Part shown: positions 24,801-38,400 of the stretch, piece after piece
Position numbering within the stretch: position 1 is the stretch's first letter
Layout of the letters: each line of letters begins with the position of its first letter
Notes under the pieces: model-generated
What the model saw: only the letters and a program-made list of their open reading frames with translations
Database searches by the model: none
Told to the model about the DNA's origin: nothing
DNA from: Oxyruncus cristatus
Lineage: Eukaryota > Chordata > Aves > Passeriformes > Cotingidae
Assembly (NCBI GenBank): GCA_013399855.1
Contig: VXAY01006167.1
Coordinates: forward strand, 417,208-481,207
Length of the DNA stretch: 64,000 nucleotides
Reading direction: 5' to 3'
Program-made: the position numbers and the translations under genes

Positions 24801-27441
24801 TGTGCTTAGCTTCTTCCGAAGACACTGAAGAAACAACGTAGTAAAATAGAGTAATTTGCTGTAGTGCAGTGACAGTATCCTAATGATCTCTTCTGGATTT
24901 AAAATCTATGCAACTTATGTTAGCATAGTCTTAACCTTCTTCAGATACACTAGTGTTTCAGAAATTTATCAAAATGCTAAAAATTATTTACATTTCTTAA
25001 AAAAGAATTTTCACCTTTTACCCAGGAGTTTAATCTCTGCTATGAATACCTTAAGAACAGTTGCTAGCCCTCTGCAGTAATTGGAAGCCAATCATCTTCC
25101 TTCCTCCGTAAGAGGTGGGGTGAGAGGGGGGAAAGGAAAAAAGAGATTATCTGCAACTATTGCACTGCTCTTTCAGTTCTCAGTGCACACAATACCCTGA
25201 CCGAACCCACAAGTCCATTTTTCCCCACTTTAGAACAGGATGAACTTTTCATTAAATCAAAAGGCGCTCTCACTACATGATGTATGGGGTCTGCATAAAC
25301 ACAGATAAGGCTTCCAGGTTTGTGCACCCAGTTCAATGGTGAAATCAGGTGTGAGGGCTGCTTTATTGCAGAATCACAGATATGCAGTCAAAAATGGTGC
25401 TTAAGGGTCTTTAGAATCTAAGGGGGCTTTATACTGAACTTCACACTTCTTCCTGTACTAAGTTTTCCTAAGATTCTGAAATACATTGTTATGAAACGCT
25501 GATTACAGCTTTAAGATTTACAGACATCTTGCCTCTGATGAGGAAAAAAAAAAATTGAATTCAAAAAAATAAATTCCAGAACAAAGAATAGATGTTCTAC
25601 AGGTTTTCACTGCCTCCTGCTGGCCTCGAAGCCAATGTTTTCCTGGGCATATGGTGCCAGGGTACCTGCCACTGAAACAGATTCTCACAACTGAGCCCAT
25701 AGAGAAAGGGTCATGCCGTGGGCTTCCAGTTCACAGGCTCAGCACTGAAGAATAAGCAACAAGGTGCAGTGCTGTTGATCTCAACTCCCAAGTGTATGGC
25801 TGGATGATCAAACAAACCTCTGATCCAGCTGCTTTTGGCACGTCAAGTTTGAAAGCAGGATAAAGGCTGAAGAGCTACTCCCATAGCTCAAGACCTATTA
25901 TCTAGTGGTGTTTCAGAACTTCTGTGACTTCTGCTCTGACGCAGCCTCCTCAGTTTGACATCCCTTGGCAGCCACAGTCCCCCTCTCAACAAGTGGCTTG
26001 AAGTGCCACTGAGGAACTGGCACAACGGTGACACGGTTGCCTGTTCTGAGCTGGTTCAATTAGCCTAAATACAACACGGTATTGATGCAGTTCTACTGCT
26101 TGAAAAGCACAAACCCTCTTTGCTGAAGTTAGCTCAGGCCTTCATGCAACACTGCACTACCCTGTGGTAACACACAACAAAAATTTAGGGAAAGAAAATT
26201 TTTATCACTCTCTCTCGTATACACAGACACACACACCCTTCAGCGGGTATCCCACAGGCATTGTTGCTATACAAGAAGATTCAGGCTCCCAAGTTCCAAA
26301 GAATTCATGGTCAGTGTCTAGCACACATCATTACAAGTGTTGGTTCTTAATGTTTCATTGCAGAGGTCTTAAATGTTAAATTCTGCTATAAAGCATCCGA
26401 CTCTGGCAAACTTCAAACACCAACAGACTCCTCAAAAGCATCTGGTTAGGTTGTGGGCAGAGAATAAAGTTTTATTCAAACCACAGAGGCCTATAGTAAA
26501 AGGAGAATTAAGAACGAATAAACAAAAGCCAACCAATGAAACCCTTTATATAATTGGCTTTGCCACCTGCAAACAAATCCTAAGGAGTTCAGCAGGAATA
26601 CCCAGTACTTTCTCGCAAAACATATGCAGGATTGCAGTTCCAGTTTGAAAGTTCATAATGCCAGTGTCATTTGAAGACTGTGTTTAAGTTATTCAGTTCA
26701 TTTATTTTTACATCCTACTACTAGTTTGACACTCACTCAATACACCTCTGAGAGCCTCTAAAGAATCTAACTGTGAGAAGGTATCTGCTAGACTATTACA
26801 CATCCTAAGAAACATGGGGGGTGGCCCTGTAAAGTTATCTGCAAGAACATGGAGCTTCTTCCTCACTATGCAGCTTCCTGCTTGAACTCAGCCCTCCAGG
26901 CAACTATTTTCTCTTTCACACATACAAACACCCTCCAAGCTCCCCAAGAAACGCCAAGTTCAATCTTTGTGGGTCTTAAAAGTCACCTGATATTTCCTCT
27001 CTTGATTCTCTGAAATTAAATACCTAACCCTGAGGATTTAAATGTTTCTAACAAAAAGTGAAACTCCCACCTCCACAGCCACCGAGTTCTACAACCACTT
27101 TTCCCATGACGGTCAACCAGGACTTCAGTGAACAGTATGACAGCCAAAAGACTATTGGCTCATTTCACTTGTCTTAGACATCCTCTACTTTTCCAGGCCT
27201 TGCTTTCTCAAGTTCTAATACCATCCAATACCACCCTATTTCTGGTGTGGGTGTTATGGTGTTTAGCGGTGGGATTTTTTTGAATGAAGAATCAAGCGAA
27301 ATTCCAACAGTTTTGCTAAAGCAATTATGCTGTAAGCACACTTTCTAGTATACAGACTTCATTTAAAGACCACTCATGAATTAGAGATCTATGAAACAGA
27401 ATGTTACATTTTCATCTGAGGCTAGTGGGACAAAAAAAGTA

Positions 27442-27480
27442 AAGTATATAAATATATTATATATAAGGATATATATGCAT
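27442..27480. repeat. AT-rich low-complexity patch
   Basis: An almost pure A/T stretch built from TATA/ATAT units. It has no retrotransposon around it and no clear period. Confidence 0.75.
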
Positions 27481-30400
27481 GTATTTTAATATGTAAGTCT
27501 GTGCATTGTGTGATTAAATCCGGGGGTCCAAGTCTTTAACAGGTCTTCCTGTCAGCACAGCAACGTATTATTCCAAAACATTGAAGACAACACATTTCTT
27601 TGAACCAGGAGAGTTGACTGAAGGTACACAAATAACAAACACACCAAAACCTACTCAAGTCCTGAAGTGTTCACACACTATTATATATACACAGAAAAAG
27701 GAGCTTCACAAGCTGCACTTTGCAAAGGCAACACTGTGGCCTGCATGTGTAGGACTTCTCAAATTTGTTGATGTTTGATCAGTGTGCATTTTATTTCTAG
27801 GCTCCAACATTCCGGATAGGGGATTTGTTTTTAAACCACTGAGCTGAGCTAAATTCAGCTCTACTTTTGCTCCCTCCCTCCTCCCCTGCCCTGAGAAAAT
27901 CAATTTAGTCCTTTAAATTTAATTTTTATCACATCTGATTAATCATAAGGCAAATACTACCATTTACAAAAGATCAAGCAGAACTCAGAGTAATGTTTGA
28001 GACTGTAGCAAGTGCTTGTTCTTTCCAAGAAAATCCCAGCAAACAAGGCATATGGAGAGCAGAAGAGTTCTTGCACATCAACCAGAGCATATATCCTTCT
28101 GGTGGAAATGATTTAAACTCAGTAAACTTAATTTTGAGATCAGAATTTATACACATTGTGCCTATTTGTAGATCATAGTATCCCTCTGCTCATTTAAGGC
28201 AGTTACCTATAAGGTATATCCCTTTTAGTTCTAAGAGTACAGAGACTTCCTCTAAATCTTAGTCTCTCCCTCTTTTTTAAACATTTCGGAAAAAACTCTC
28301 TAAGTATTAGGCAAAATGCAGAGACTTTACCTCAAAGGACTAACTCAATCAGGCACACTACACAAGGATACTATGCAATCTATTTGCAGTATCTCTGTAA
28401 CTATGCAGCTGCAAGTATATGATCCCCTCCCAACACAAAGGCAAAGATTGGGAAACTAAAAATGGAAGTCTGCTCCAAAAGAAAGGGTTATATATAAAGG
28501 ATTTTTTTTCCATCTTGGTTCTGGGTTTTATTCAAAAGAGAATGATCAGCCCCTCATTTCTTATTTATCACAATCCTGCATGAACAAGGTTCCCCCATGG
28601 CATTTGGGTATATTCTCTAAGCACAAAGAGGAAGCGGTCCAGAGAATTTCATTCGTCTCAGTATCTTTAGCTGTCCAAAAGTCAGCATCTAATCTAAACT
28701 AGACATCTAGGCTGCCTCAAAAGAGAAAGAAGCATCTCCAGACGGTGATTCATCTCACCATAAAAGTAATATTTCAGCTGGGATGGGGGGAACGACCTGC
28801 AGAGGTAACTGGAGAGTATGATTGCTCTTTGCCTGACCAGAAAAGGGGCCTTCCTGATGAGCATTCACAAACACTTAAACTATGGAAATCACAGAATTAC
28901 ATCTCCATGTGGCTCTACATCACAGCACAAGATGTTTACACCCAAGCAAGCTTAAAACTAGGTATCTGAGGGGCTGACAACACCCCTATCACAATAAACC
29001 ACATACAGGCACTATAAAGCCACGCCTAAGAGCTCATATTGTGGTGCTCTACCCATAGGTGGACTGCTTCTTCTTTGTGAGATAGTTCAGGCCAGTTTGC
29101 CTAGGCCACCACAGTCACTGCCACGTCTAACAGAGAGGTTTACACCACCTTGTCCACAAAGCCCTGTAAAGCAGCAGAGGCCTGTGGTTGTTCACTTATT
29201 TGGCTATCTTGCCGCAGAAGAGCATGAATACAATGGACCACTGTTGACTAACAAACAAGCCTCTCACCTGCCATCTGTGGGCTGGTCTTCAGAGGCGTTA
29301 AGAACAGCAGCCCTCTCAGTCTGTCCTCCAACAATCCAGCTGCACGGGGGACTCCTGTTTAAGGTGTACTATTCTGACAGATTCTTTTTCCTCACCATAT
29401 TCAGTAACCTGTGGCCTGAACTGATAGCTTTTCTTCCAGTGAGCTCATTCCATATAAAGAACAGGACTTTTATTTCCTACCACAAGGAGCAATCAAGCAA
29501 AGTATTTGACATGCTCATCCCTTTTGCTAAAAGAGGCATTATTTCCAAATATTACCTTCCCATCCTGAAACCCTATTACTAAAACTGCTTCTATGATCTG
29601 TAATTAGCAAATGCCTGTATCTGCTGAGGAACTGGTTACACAAACTGTCGCAAACACAGATAGCAAACAGGAGTGCTCTAAAGGACATTTAAATAAATTC
29701 AGGAGCGCTGGGTAAACTTCACCTCTCAGAAGAAAAGCAACGAAATATGAACCACAGGTCCCAGTTCAAAATTGGCACAGCTCAACAGCGACCGGAAGGC
29801 GTTGCCAAACTGAAGCTTTCATTTTCACCTACAGAAGCATTCAGATTCCATAGTGTAGAATTACTCTTTAACAATAGCATCTGATAGTTGCTTGATAGTT
29901 CAGCCTCTTAAAAAAAAAAATGTCAAGAATCTCCATCATTTAGGCAGAATTGATGCAACAAAGACTCTAACATCCTTCAAGGAGGAGGACATTTGGGTTG
30001 AGGCGCATCGGGGTGAGAAACGAAATTTTCATCAGGTTGTGGTGTTGCTATTGCTGAAAACTCTGTCTTTCAGCATTGTGAAGTTGACACGTTCTACAAG
30101 CACAGAGTTCAAATTTAAGAAAATATGTGAAAAAGAAAAAAAAATATTTTTTAAACATTTAGATAATGTTTCCAAGAGATCCTTGAAGATCAAAGGCAGA
30201 AGTCAGCTGAACCAGTTGTGCAGCAGACTCAGTACAGGCTTCAAAGCTCAAAAATCCAGAAGTTGCACAACTGGAAGTTATATTTGATTTATTCAGCAGC
30301 ATTGTACTGGGAGGAGCACGGCAGTTTCTCAGTATTTCACAATAGGAACTCTTCTTTATTCATTCTGCCTAATTATATACTGACACTGGAAAATTACATT

Positions 30401-30949
30401 ATGAGGGCAGTAACTTCTCGAAATAATTGTCACTCAAAGACATTCTGCAATGCTCTATGATGCCTTCCAAAGCAGGCTATTCAAAGACTGGAGACAGAGT
30501 TTTATGCCAGAAAAATTGGTTTGTATATGATTGAGGCATTTTGGTTTCTTCAGCTTTGCATTATAAAAGCAGCTGCAACACCTGTTGGTCTAAGACATCT
30601 CATATGTGTTTCATTTATATTTTGGATCAGCCACTGGAAACCTGGCCCTGACACTAAAACTGAGATTATGAAAACTGGCCAGAGTTAAGAGCGTTTGTGT
30701 TTGGCTTGCTTGGAGTTAACAGTTTTCTTTGTCTAAGAAACTAGATAAAAGTTGCCTTTTAGGTCTCAAACCCTTGGGTCTTATCTTGCAGTTTAACCAT
30801 TGACCTGAACTAACACAGCCTCACTACACTGCCTGGGACACTGGGGACTGGGCTCCAAGAGTTGGCCACATGATGCCTATGATACACTGGTCAGAGAGGA
30901 GAGGAGCAGGAGGTTGGATGAGTTCATCTGAGAAAACAAGGGATTGAGG

Positions 30950-30992
30950 AAAGGACACAGCCAGCTGTGTCCTTTGGAACTGAGGTTCCAAA
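30950..30992. repeat. Two overlapping perfect hairpins
   Basis: Arm AAAGGACACAG (30950-30960) pairs with CTGTGTCCTTT (30965-30975) across a CCAG loop. A second hairpin, CTTTGGAAC / GTTCCAAAG with loop TGAG, spans 30972-30992 and shares bases with the first. Both stems are perfect at 11 and 9 bp. No function is assigned. Confidence 0.8.
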
Positions 30993-31608
30993 GACTTAGC
31001 AATACAGCAATTAAATGGAATAACTACAATGTTTCAAGCTTGACACGCTAGGGAGAATACGACCTAGTCAAATTTTCAAGGCTATCCATCATTTGATATT
31101 CTGATCTTTAGTAGGAATGGAGGAATGAACACACAGCAAAGACACTGAAATCTCACCTGTGTGTCTGAATACTCAGATTTTTCAAGATCAGCCCTTAATG
31201 TTGGAAAGCATCAGGCAAGAATTTAAAGAGTAGAAGAGTCAACCACCCTCAATCTTCCAAACAAAAGAGAATTTCCACAGAATTACATCTAATAAGCATC
31301 TAATGCCAAGCCTCGTTCTAGTTACAGTCCCTCACTAACATTTCTGTGGTAGCATGCAATAGATTTTCTGACATGCACTAGTATATATAGCAACTACTCT
31401 GTCAAGGCTGCCTTGAAAGGAGAAGTAAAAATCCTGCACTTACTCTTGCTTGAAATACTGTCCTTCTGAGATACTTTTTACGTTGCTGATAGAGACAGCA
31501 GGATGTATTTTGTCTATATACATAAAGTTTGTGAATAGGCATGCAGAGACACACTCTTTTCATAAGTCTAGACTTCTTTTAGAGGAAAATTTCCAGATTC
31601 TAATATTT

Positions 31609-31628
31609 AAAAAAAAAAAAAAAAAAAA
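31609..31628. repeat. Poly-A tract
   Basis: A run of about 20 A. I see no retrocopy upstream. Confidence 0.85.
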
Positions 31629-34211
31629 GCAAGCAATAATATTCTTGCTCAATTTGATATTCTTATCTTTCCCTCATGAAATCATCCTTTAAATAAAACC
31701 TTTTTATCCCATGCTTCACAGCACACCTGTTCAATTCTCCTTGGTCCCTATGACACACAATGATGCTCCAGCAATACTCTGGGCACGATGTGATAATATA
31801 CTGGCATAGGTCCTTGAAGGAATAAACAAAGCAAAGTAAGCATAGTTTCTGTTTACTTCAATGGGAAGATTAGCTCAGTACTAGATCTTCTGGCTGTGCT
31901 GATTAATTGTGATTTGCTCATCTGTGCAGATTTTCTAAGCAAGTTCCTAGTATGCACTATGTATTGAAACTGCTCAACAACAAACATGAACTGAGATTAT
32001 TCCAGTATGTTGTTTGATCCCATATTATCTCACACAGACTAAACTCCTAGTGACTTCAAATGAGAGTTTACCTCAACTGCACATTTCTGGCCAACGCTTG
32101 TCCTCAAGCACAAATGTAAAACATGATAAAAATGAAGTTGCAAAGGACATAGGATAAAGATGAAGATAATTCTATCAACCTTTATTTGGTAACTTTTTTT
32201 TTTGGCAAAAGATAAAAGTGATTCCACATATATGAGACCGAAAGAATAATCAAACCTGCAGACTAAAATATTTTACATACCCACACCTTTTTGAAGATAA
32301 CTCAGTGATAGTCATTTCAGCCATTGCTTTCTTCTTGTAATATACCCTGTTTTAATTACTGAGAATAGAAAACTTCTGATTATCCTGCATTATGGGAATC
32401 ACACCAAAATGCAGCTGCTTTATGGTCAGTTTTCCATTTCTATCATCTCTCTGAGCATCTGTGCACAATGTTAGTGATTATGAGTTGTACTATTCATTCC
32501 CCAGCAGGAGAAACAGTGCCAGAAATTCTGCTGTGTGTTTTGCTTGGCAAAAAAATAGAACTCCCTCTGGAAAAAGAAAAGGGAATGAAAGCAGGAAAAA
32601 AAATAAGGTACCTAAGTTTGTTACAATTTTTGTTCTTGTTCAGAACAGATTTCCAAGTGCAAGCAGGTGAAAGCAAGTCCTGTACAGTTCAAACATTAGG
32701 CCAAAACAATAGGAATATTTCAGTGTGGCCATACACTGTGATATGGCATAACTCTAACAAGCTGACAGACAACATTTCTCTGGTTAATTTTACTTTTCCC
32801 CCAGTCTTCAAACTACTTGAACATTGGAATAAAAAAAAAAATCAAAGAACATATGCTTTTCTATCTGATTTAAGGTTTTGAAAAGATCTGAGGATTCATT
32901 TTAAATTTCTGTCAGAGAACTCAAACAAGGAAAATATTTTTGGACCATAGTGCCTAGCAATGAAATTACCTAGTGACAGATAATGTAAAAAATGCCTTCT
33001 TTTTAAAAACCAGAGTAAGGCAGTGATCATGTAACAATTATTTATGCTACTTTTTATATTAATTGTAAAGATCTTTCTGCAAAGGCAGCATGGAATTTTT
33101 TTCTGTTTTATCAGAGTCCAAATTTGAAGACCATTTTGTGGAAAGAAAATTTTCAGAGACACTATGTGATCATTTATGGGTTTATAAGTATCCTCTACTG
33201 CCTTCCTAAAGTCAATCACACTTCTTCAATTTAAAAATGTAGTAAGATCCCTACGGTGACAGGGGTAGCATACGGTAATAGACTCTATTCTTCCTTTATT
33301 TCCTATAAAAGGAATTTTCAACAGAAGCTAAAGCTCCCTGTGTATAGTGCTCTGATGAAATACCCCACCAATAAACATACTTCTTCCAGCCAGCAGCAAT
33401 TTTAGATTTCCTTGTAGTGTATTATCTTTCTTCAAGATTCTTGTATGCCTGTTTTTATGTATCTTGCATGCTGTTTTGTGCTTCCTTTCAAACACATGGC
33501 AGCAATGGGACAACAGATTTCAAGCCTGCACCCCTTGGATAACCTAGTCTGCCCTCATAGGACCATTTCAGTAAAGAACTGAACTGTAAAAAGCCTGTTC
33601 TGGGGAGTCCACCTCTGCTGCTGCAGGAAGAGAGTAAAGTCACCAGGGAGGGTCAGTCCAGCCTGGCCAGGCAGCAAATCCCATGGGTATGATGGTGCAT
33701 AAGGAACCATGGCTGCCCTGATTTGTACCTGGATTCAAAGGAGCATTCACACAGGTTCAAAACAGAGCAACTGAAATGACAGCATAAAGGCACAATTGAC
33801 TTCTGTCCTCCCCACAGGAAAAGCCTGGTCAGCTTTAAGAATGAGAGGACTCAGTGTTTAGTCTTTTTAATTAGCTGTTTTTCCTTAGTACCCTTTTAAT
33901 TATTTTTACATGGTACTCGCTAGGGAGGCTGCATGAAATTCATTTTTCTTTAGGGAAGAGAGATCTGGGGGCACCTGGCAGCATCCTTCTAGTTTGCTTT
34001 CTCTGAGACTGGTCTCTTTACCCGTAGAATCAGGCAGGACCATGGGAGTTAATAAGCAGCTGGCCAGATGGTGCCTGTCCAAAGGTGTTGGCTTTGTAGG
34101 CAACTGGAACTTCTCTTTGGGAATAAATCACTGATACAGGAGAGCCAGCCTGCATTTCAATCAAGCACAAGCAGGCAGACTATTAGCGGAGATAATTACC
34201 TTGCTTTTTTG

Positions 34212-34258
34212 CCTTTTTTTTCCCCCCCCTTCTCCTTCCCCCTCCCCCTCCCTTCTCC
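34212..34258. repeat. Pure polypyrimidine tract, G-quadruplex capable on the minus strand
   Basis: All 47 bases are C or T. The opposite strand therefore carries runs of 3, 5, 5 and 8 G, separated by short A-containing spacers (1, 1 and 8 bases), all within a pure purine strand. Such tracts can form G-quadruplex or triplex DNA. There is no gene or promoter signature next to it. Confidence 0.85.
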
Positions 34259-36640
34259 AAAACCAGTAGATACAGACCTGGGAAGCAAGAAACAGAGGAT
34301 TCACAGGGCTAAAAGGAACATTCTTCCAAACACCATAAGCAGAAAGCTAAGTGTTATTTATTCAGATGCTATCAACAATTACACCCCCACTGCTGAGTTA
34401 ATACCTGTGTAAAAATGAAATGGCATACAATAATAAAAGCTTCTGATGTCACAACTTAAAGACAACTGAAAGGCATACACTATTGGTTTTCATTAATCAG
34501 GCCACTCCTGTGGCCTTGTGACCATTATCATAAGACACTTCAAGTGCTGATAATGCAACCTTGGACCACAGTACCAACTATGATACTACTGTCTCAACTA
34601 ATATCACGTTCACATTCCAACATGGAAAATGTTTCCGTGCAGCTTAGGCCGGAAGAAGAAATCTACAGAACATCAAAACGTATAATGTCACCGAGTCTAA
34701 TTTAACATCAGAAAACCATCTACATGGTTACAAAAGTATGTTTTTATCAGAGTATTAAGTAAATAGGATAAGGCTGTTGATTTTTTTTGTCAGAAAAATA
34801 TGACAGGATAGTAAATAGGAGTCTGAGTTTGTTTTCCTTTTTTTAACACACACACCACACTACCACAAACTACCTAGTCATTCTCCTAAAGCCCCTCCTC
34901 TACCTCTCTACAAGGCATAATACAAATTATTTTAGTGTGGTGTCTTTGGGCTACAGACCCTAACAATCCTCAATAATCACAGCTACCAAGAAACTCAACA
35001 CTAGTGTGCTGATACAGAGTCAAAATAAGGACCTGCGTAAACTTTCTTTACCCATTCTTTGAAACAACGTGGAACTCATTTGTTCTTCCAGAAAGTTTGC
35101 TCTGCCTGTAAACACATGCTTTCTTTCAGAGAGCTCCCTTTTTAGGCAACGCTAGGATCTCTTCCAGCTATCCCACTGATACCACTCCGCAAAAGGTGTT
35201 TGCATTTGGAGAGATGACAGGCGAGTTCTCTCAGAACTGCAGCCATCAAATCCTACAGTACATATGCCCCTTTCTTCCATCCTGTAGCACAACCATGTAA
35301 GCTTCCTATACTTTTATTGTTGTTCTGAAAATAGGTCAGTTAAATAGTCCAAGGGAAGCATATTTGTTCCTCTCAATTAGTGGGAAGCAACTGATTGCTC
35401 TTTACTACCTGAAAGGACTTCTGGAATTGGAAACTTCCGGGCAAGGACAGGTTCTTTAAAAATGGCTCTGAGAGTATCAAGGCCAACAGAGGAACACAAT
35501 GGTTATGATGTATTCAAAATTTGCACTGTTTCCTGTTGCTTCATGTATTTAAGCTCCCACATGCAGAGCCTAACTGCAGTATACCCATCCTTCTAGGAGA
35601 AAAAGACAAAAGATGAAGATAAAAAAAAAAAAAAAGGCTTCCTCCTTAAGTGAACAGATTCATTACAGAGAGTCAGTGCAAGGACTGAAATCCAGATTGT
35701 TTATACATCCTAATTTAAAAGGATTTTTTTTTCTTTTTGCACATTACTAGGCCAATATGAAAAACCTTTTCAGAATCTTCACTGAGGAGTGCAAACTGAA
35801 AGCTGCTTTGTAGTCCCCCTGTTTCTTATGCAAGATTCATACTAGGTAAACAATTAAATTATCAACATTGCATTATGTCCAAAACTGCCACCAGCTAGAA
35901 TAGAGTTACAGAGAATGTTCCTACACTGAATACAGAAAATATTTTCTGCAATGTCAAGTAAATTCTCCGTGCAGATGACCTATGAATAGCAGCATTTGTG
36001 AAAAGCACAAAACCAGGAAAACCACTAGCACACTTTTCTATGCTTACATGCCCTGACACTTCTCTCACCATGCTATCCTCCTTTCCCATCTGTGTAATGC
36101 CAATCATAGTATAAAAATTCAACTGTGGATAGATCCTTGGAGTCCACATAACAGAAGTTGTGCATGACTGCATTAATTTCTGAGTTACAAATCTGTGGTT
36201 TGTCTTCTTTCTTCCCAACTCTGACAAATGGACGTCATATGTTCACTAATGCCATTCTCTCGTTTAAAAATCCCATACAGACTTATCTGCTGTCTTTCTG
36301 TTTGCAACTATAGCCCTACCACAATGGGTTGCAGGCTTAAATAACAAAATCAAAGCACTAGGAAAAAAAAAAAAAAAAAAAAATCACACAGGCAAAAGTA
36401 TTAGATAAAAAGACCCTGCAGTAAAACTTACGCTCATCAGTTTCTCATCCTCTACTGTTCTTTTTTTTAAACACTTCAGTAACTCCCCAACTTAAAAAGC
36501 AGTATGGATGCAGACCACCAGGTTTGTATCTTCATGCTATTGAGGTAGTGTCTCTGCTTTGTTTATGCACTCTGTCATAACATACACATACAAATAGCAC
36601 AACAGGATTAATCTACCCACCTCTGACATCTTATCCATTA
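34259..36640. other. Unassigned non-coding DNA
   Basis: Nothing recognised apart from A-rich homopolymers near 35620 and 36363-36383 and a 110-codon minus-strand frame at 35895-36227 with no known motif. Confidence 0.5.
36363..36383. repeat. Poly-A tract
   Basis: A 21-base A run about 260 bp from the 3' end of the old CR1. Confidence 0.85.
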
Positions 36641-38400
36641 TAGAATCATTGACTCGAAGACTCGTTCAGGTGGGAAAAACCTCAAAAAGACTGTAATCCA
36701 ATCACCTGCTCAAGAGGTCAGCTAGAATCAAACCAGCTTACTCAGGGTCCTATCCAGTTGAGTCTTGAAAGCCTCCAGGGACAGAGGCTCCACATCACTT
36801 CCAAGCAATCTATTCCATTTCCTGAGTGTTCTCACGGAGAAGGCAATTCTTCTCAGAGACAGTCCATGGCAATGGTTCCCACTCACCTCCTCCTACATCT
36901 ATGCAGAGATTTGCTCCAGGAGGACTCATGACTCACTTCATGCTTTTCCCCCACAGAGTGAAGACAGGCTGATGAGTCTGCAGTTCCTATATTGTACTGT
37001 TGACCTTTCCTAGGGATAGGTACAATGTTTGGCTTCCTCCAGCCACCAGAGCTCCTGCCCAACCTCCACGACCATTCAAAGACAACAACTTCGCACAGAC
37101 GTGAGCCAGCTCTCTCAGCAGCCTTGAACTCAGGCTGGTTCTGTCCCATTGACTTGCAAGTTCTCCTAAGTACTCTGTGATGCAGTGCTTGTCCCCTGAT
37201 GGGGCTCCTTGTCCTTCTTGAACTCTTTCACTATTAACAGAGGCCTGTGAAGCCTCATTAGTGAAGACTGAGGCACAAGAGACACAAGCAGCTCAGGCTT
37301 ACCTATGCCACTAACTGATGCATCCCACTCAGCAGCAAGCCCAGCTTCCTTGTTCAGTCTTTTCCTACTAAATGAGCGAGGGGGCTGCCTGGTGCTTTGT
37401 TGCCAGCCATGGTCAAACCATGACACTTTTCCAGCAGATTTTGTAGGGGTTCAGCCTGTGAACCAGAGACTTCCTCATGTTGCCTGGAGTCTTTGCAGGA
37501 TTCCTCCTCATCAGATGATAATCTGGAACAAACTCCCATCATGATGTCCTCCATAGTGGTCTATTTGTTTATCACGAGACACAAGCTGTCAACTTGCCTG
37601 TCCTCCGTCCCACGAAGAGTTTAATATATTAAAACTGCTCCTTCACTGAGAAGGCAGCAACCTCAATCCTTGTCTTTCCATCTTTGCAGAAGAACATGTA
37701 TCCATTCATTTCAGCATTTGTCATCCAAGCTGTTCCACCACACTGAGGTTATCTCAAGAGTGTTGTAGCTGCATGGCCACACCCAGAGTTCATCCTGCAT
37801 AACTATATCTGACCTCACCCTTTTAACTGTTACCCTGCATTCTTTATTTCTCAGGCCTGTCCAGCATTTCCCCACTGTTTACAGCTTTCTTCACCAGGTT
37901 TTCCAGTCTGTTGGTAGAGTTGCTCTTGCCCAACTTAATTGGGTGGATCTAATCCTTTCCCAGTAGTCCTCAAATGTCAGAGATTTCTATGACTGCAAAA
38001 GACAAATTCCTCTCAAAGACTCAAGCTGCACAGCCAGATGCCTACTCATAGAATCCATCAACTCCTCCCCAAGCTTTTTGCCTTCACAGACAAATACACA
38101 TGGAGTCCCCCCTCAAACTTGTCCCAGAACCTTGTGGCTGTTCTTGGTACACTCAGCATAACCCTGGCAGTACCAATGGTGCTCAGATGGATACGCAGCA
38201 GGAGGTCAAAAAGACAGACAAACCTCAGCAGACTCTCTGCATTATCCTGAGTCTAAGCACCTGGTAAGCAGCAAACCCCCAAAAGACTTCAGATCAGGAT
38301 GGTAGTCAGGTGCCTCCACCCCACACATGAGAGATTCTCCAGCGACTATCACCCTTCTCTTTCCCTTTGTGCAGAAACTTAGTTGAAGTTAAGCTGTGTC
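36641..38400 (-). mobile_element. Ancient CR1 LINE with ORF1, endonuclease and RT remnants
   Basis: A minus-strand CR1 relic. Read 5' to 3' on that strand, ORF1 remnants come first. VIVAGESL (about 38340) matches the esterase-like VVGDSL block, LLRIHLSTIGTA (about 38180) the LL.FHVGTNDTA block, and LGKSNSTNRLENLV (about 37890) the end of the domain. The endonuclease start follows (LEITSVWWNS, about 37750, from the family's ITETWWD). After a deletion comes the early reverse-transcriptase region at about 37440-36870 (N.RLISLSSL, VLLEQIS). It is then joined to the CR1 3' end, starting at tagaatcatt (36641). Domain order is normal, but about 1.8 kb remains of a roughly 4.5-kb element. Many stops and indels are present, so it is dead. 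Confidence 0.82.

Larger units (their letters stand above)
22025..34203. other. Unassigned non-coding DNA
   Basis: No gene, RNA gene or transposon is recognised in this 12-kb stretch. It holds poly-A/T tracts (for example A21 near 31609-31628), an AT-rich low-complexity patch at 27442-27480 and two overlapping perfect hairpins at 30950-30992. A unique AT-rich block at about 24330-24540 looks like possible conserved regulatory DNA. A 161-codon frame at 29097-29582 and a 131-codon frame at 29892-30287 carry no recognisable domain. Confidence 0.5.

Noticed and set aside
29097..29582. 161-codon frame (+)
   Set aside because: No known motif and irregular composition. Nothing around it suggests an exon or retrocopy.
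30560..30900. Segment with a TAAAAG box and AACACA-like end suggesting an LTR
   Set aside because: No paired boundaries, target duplication or poly-A signal in order. Similarity is only impressionistic.
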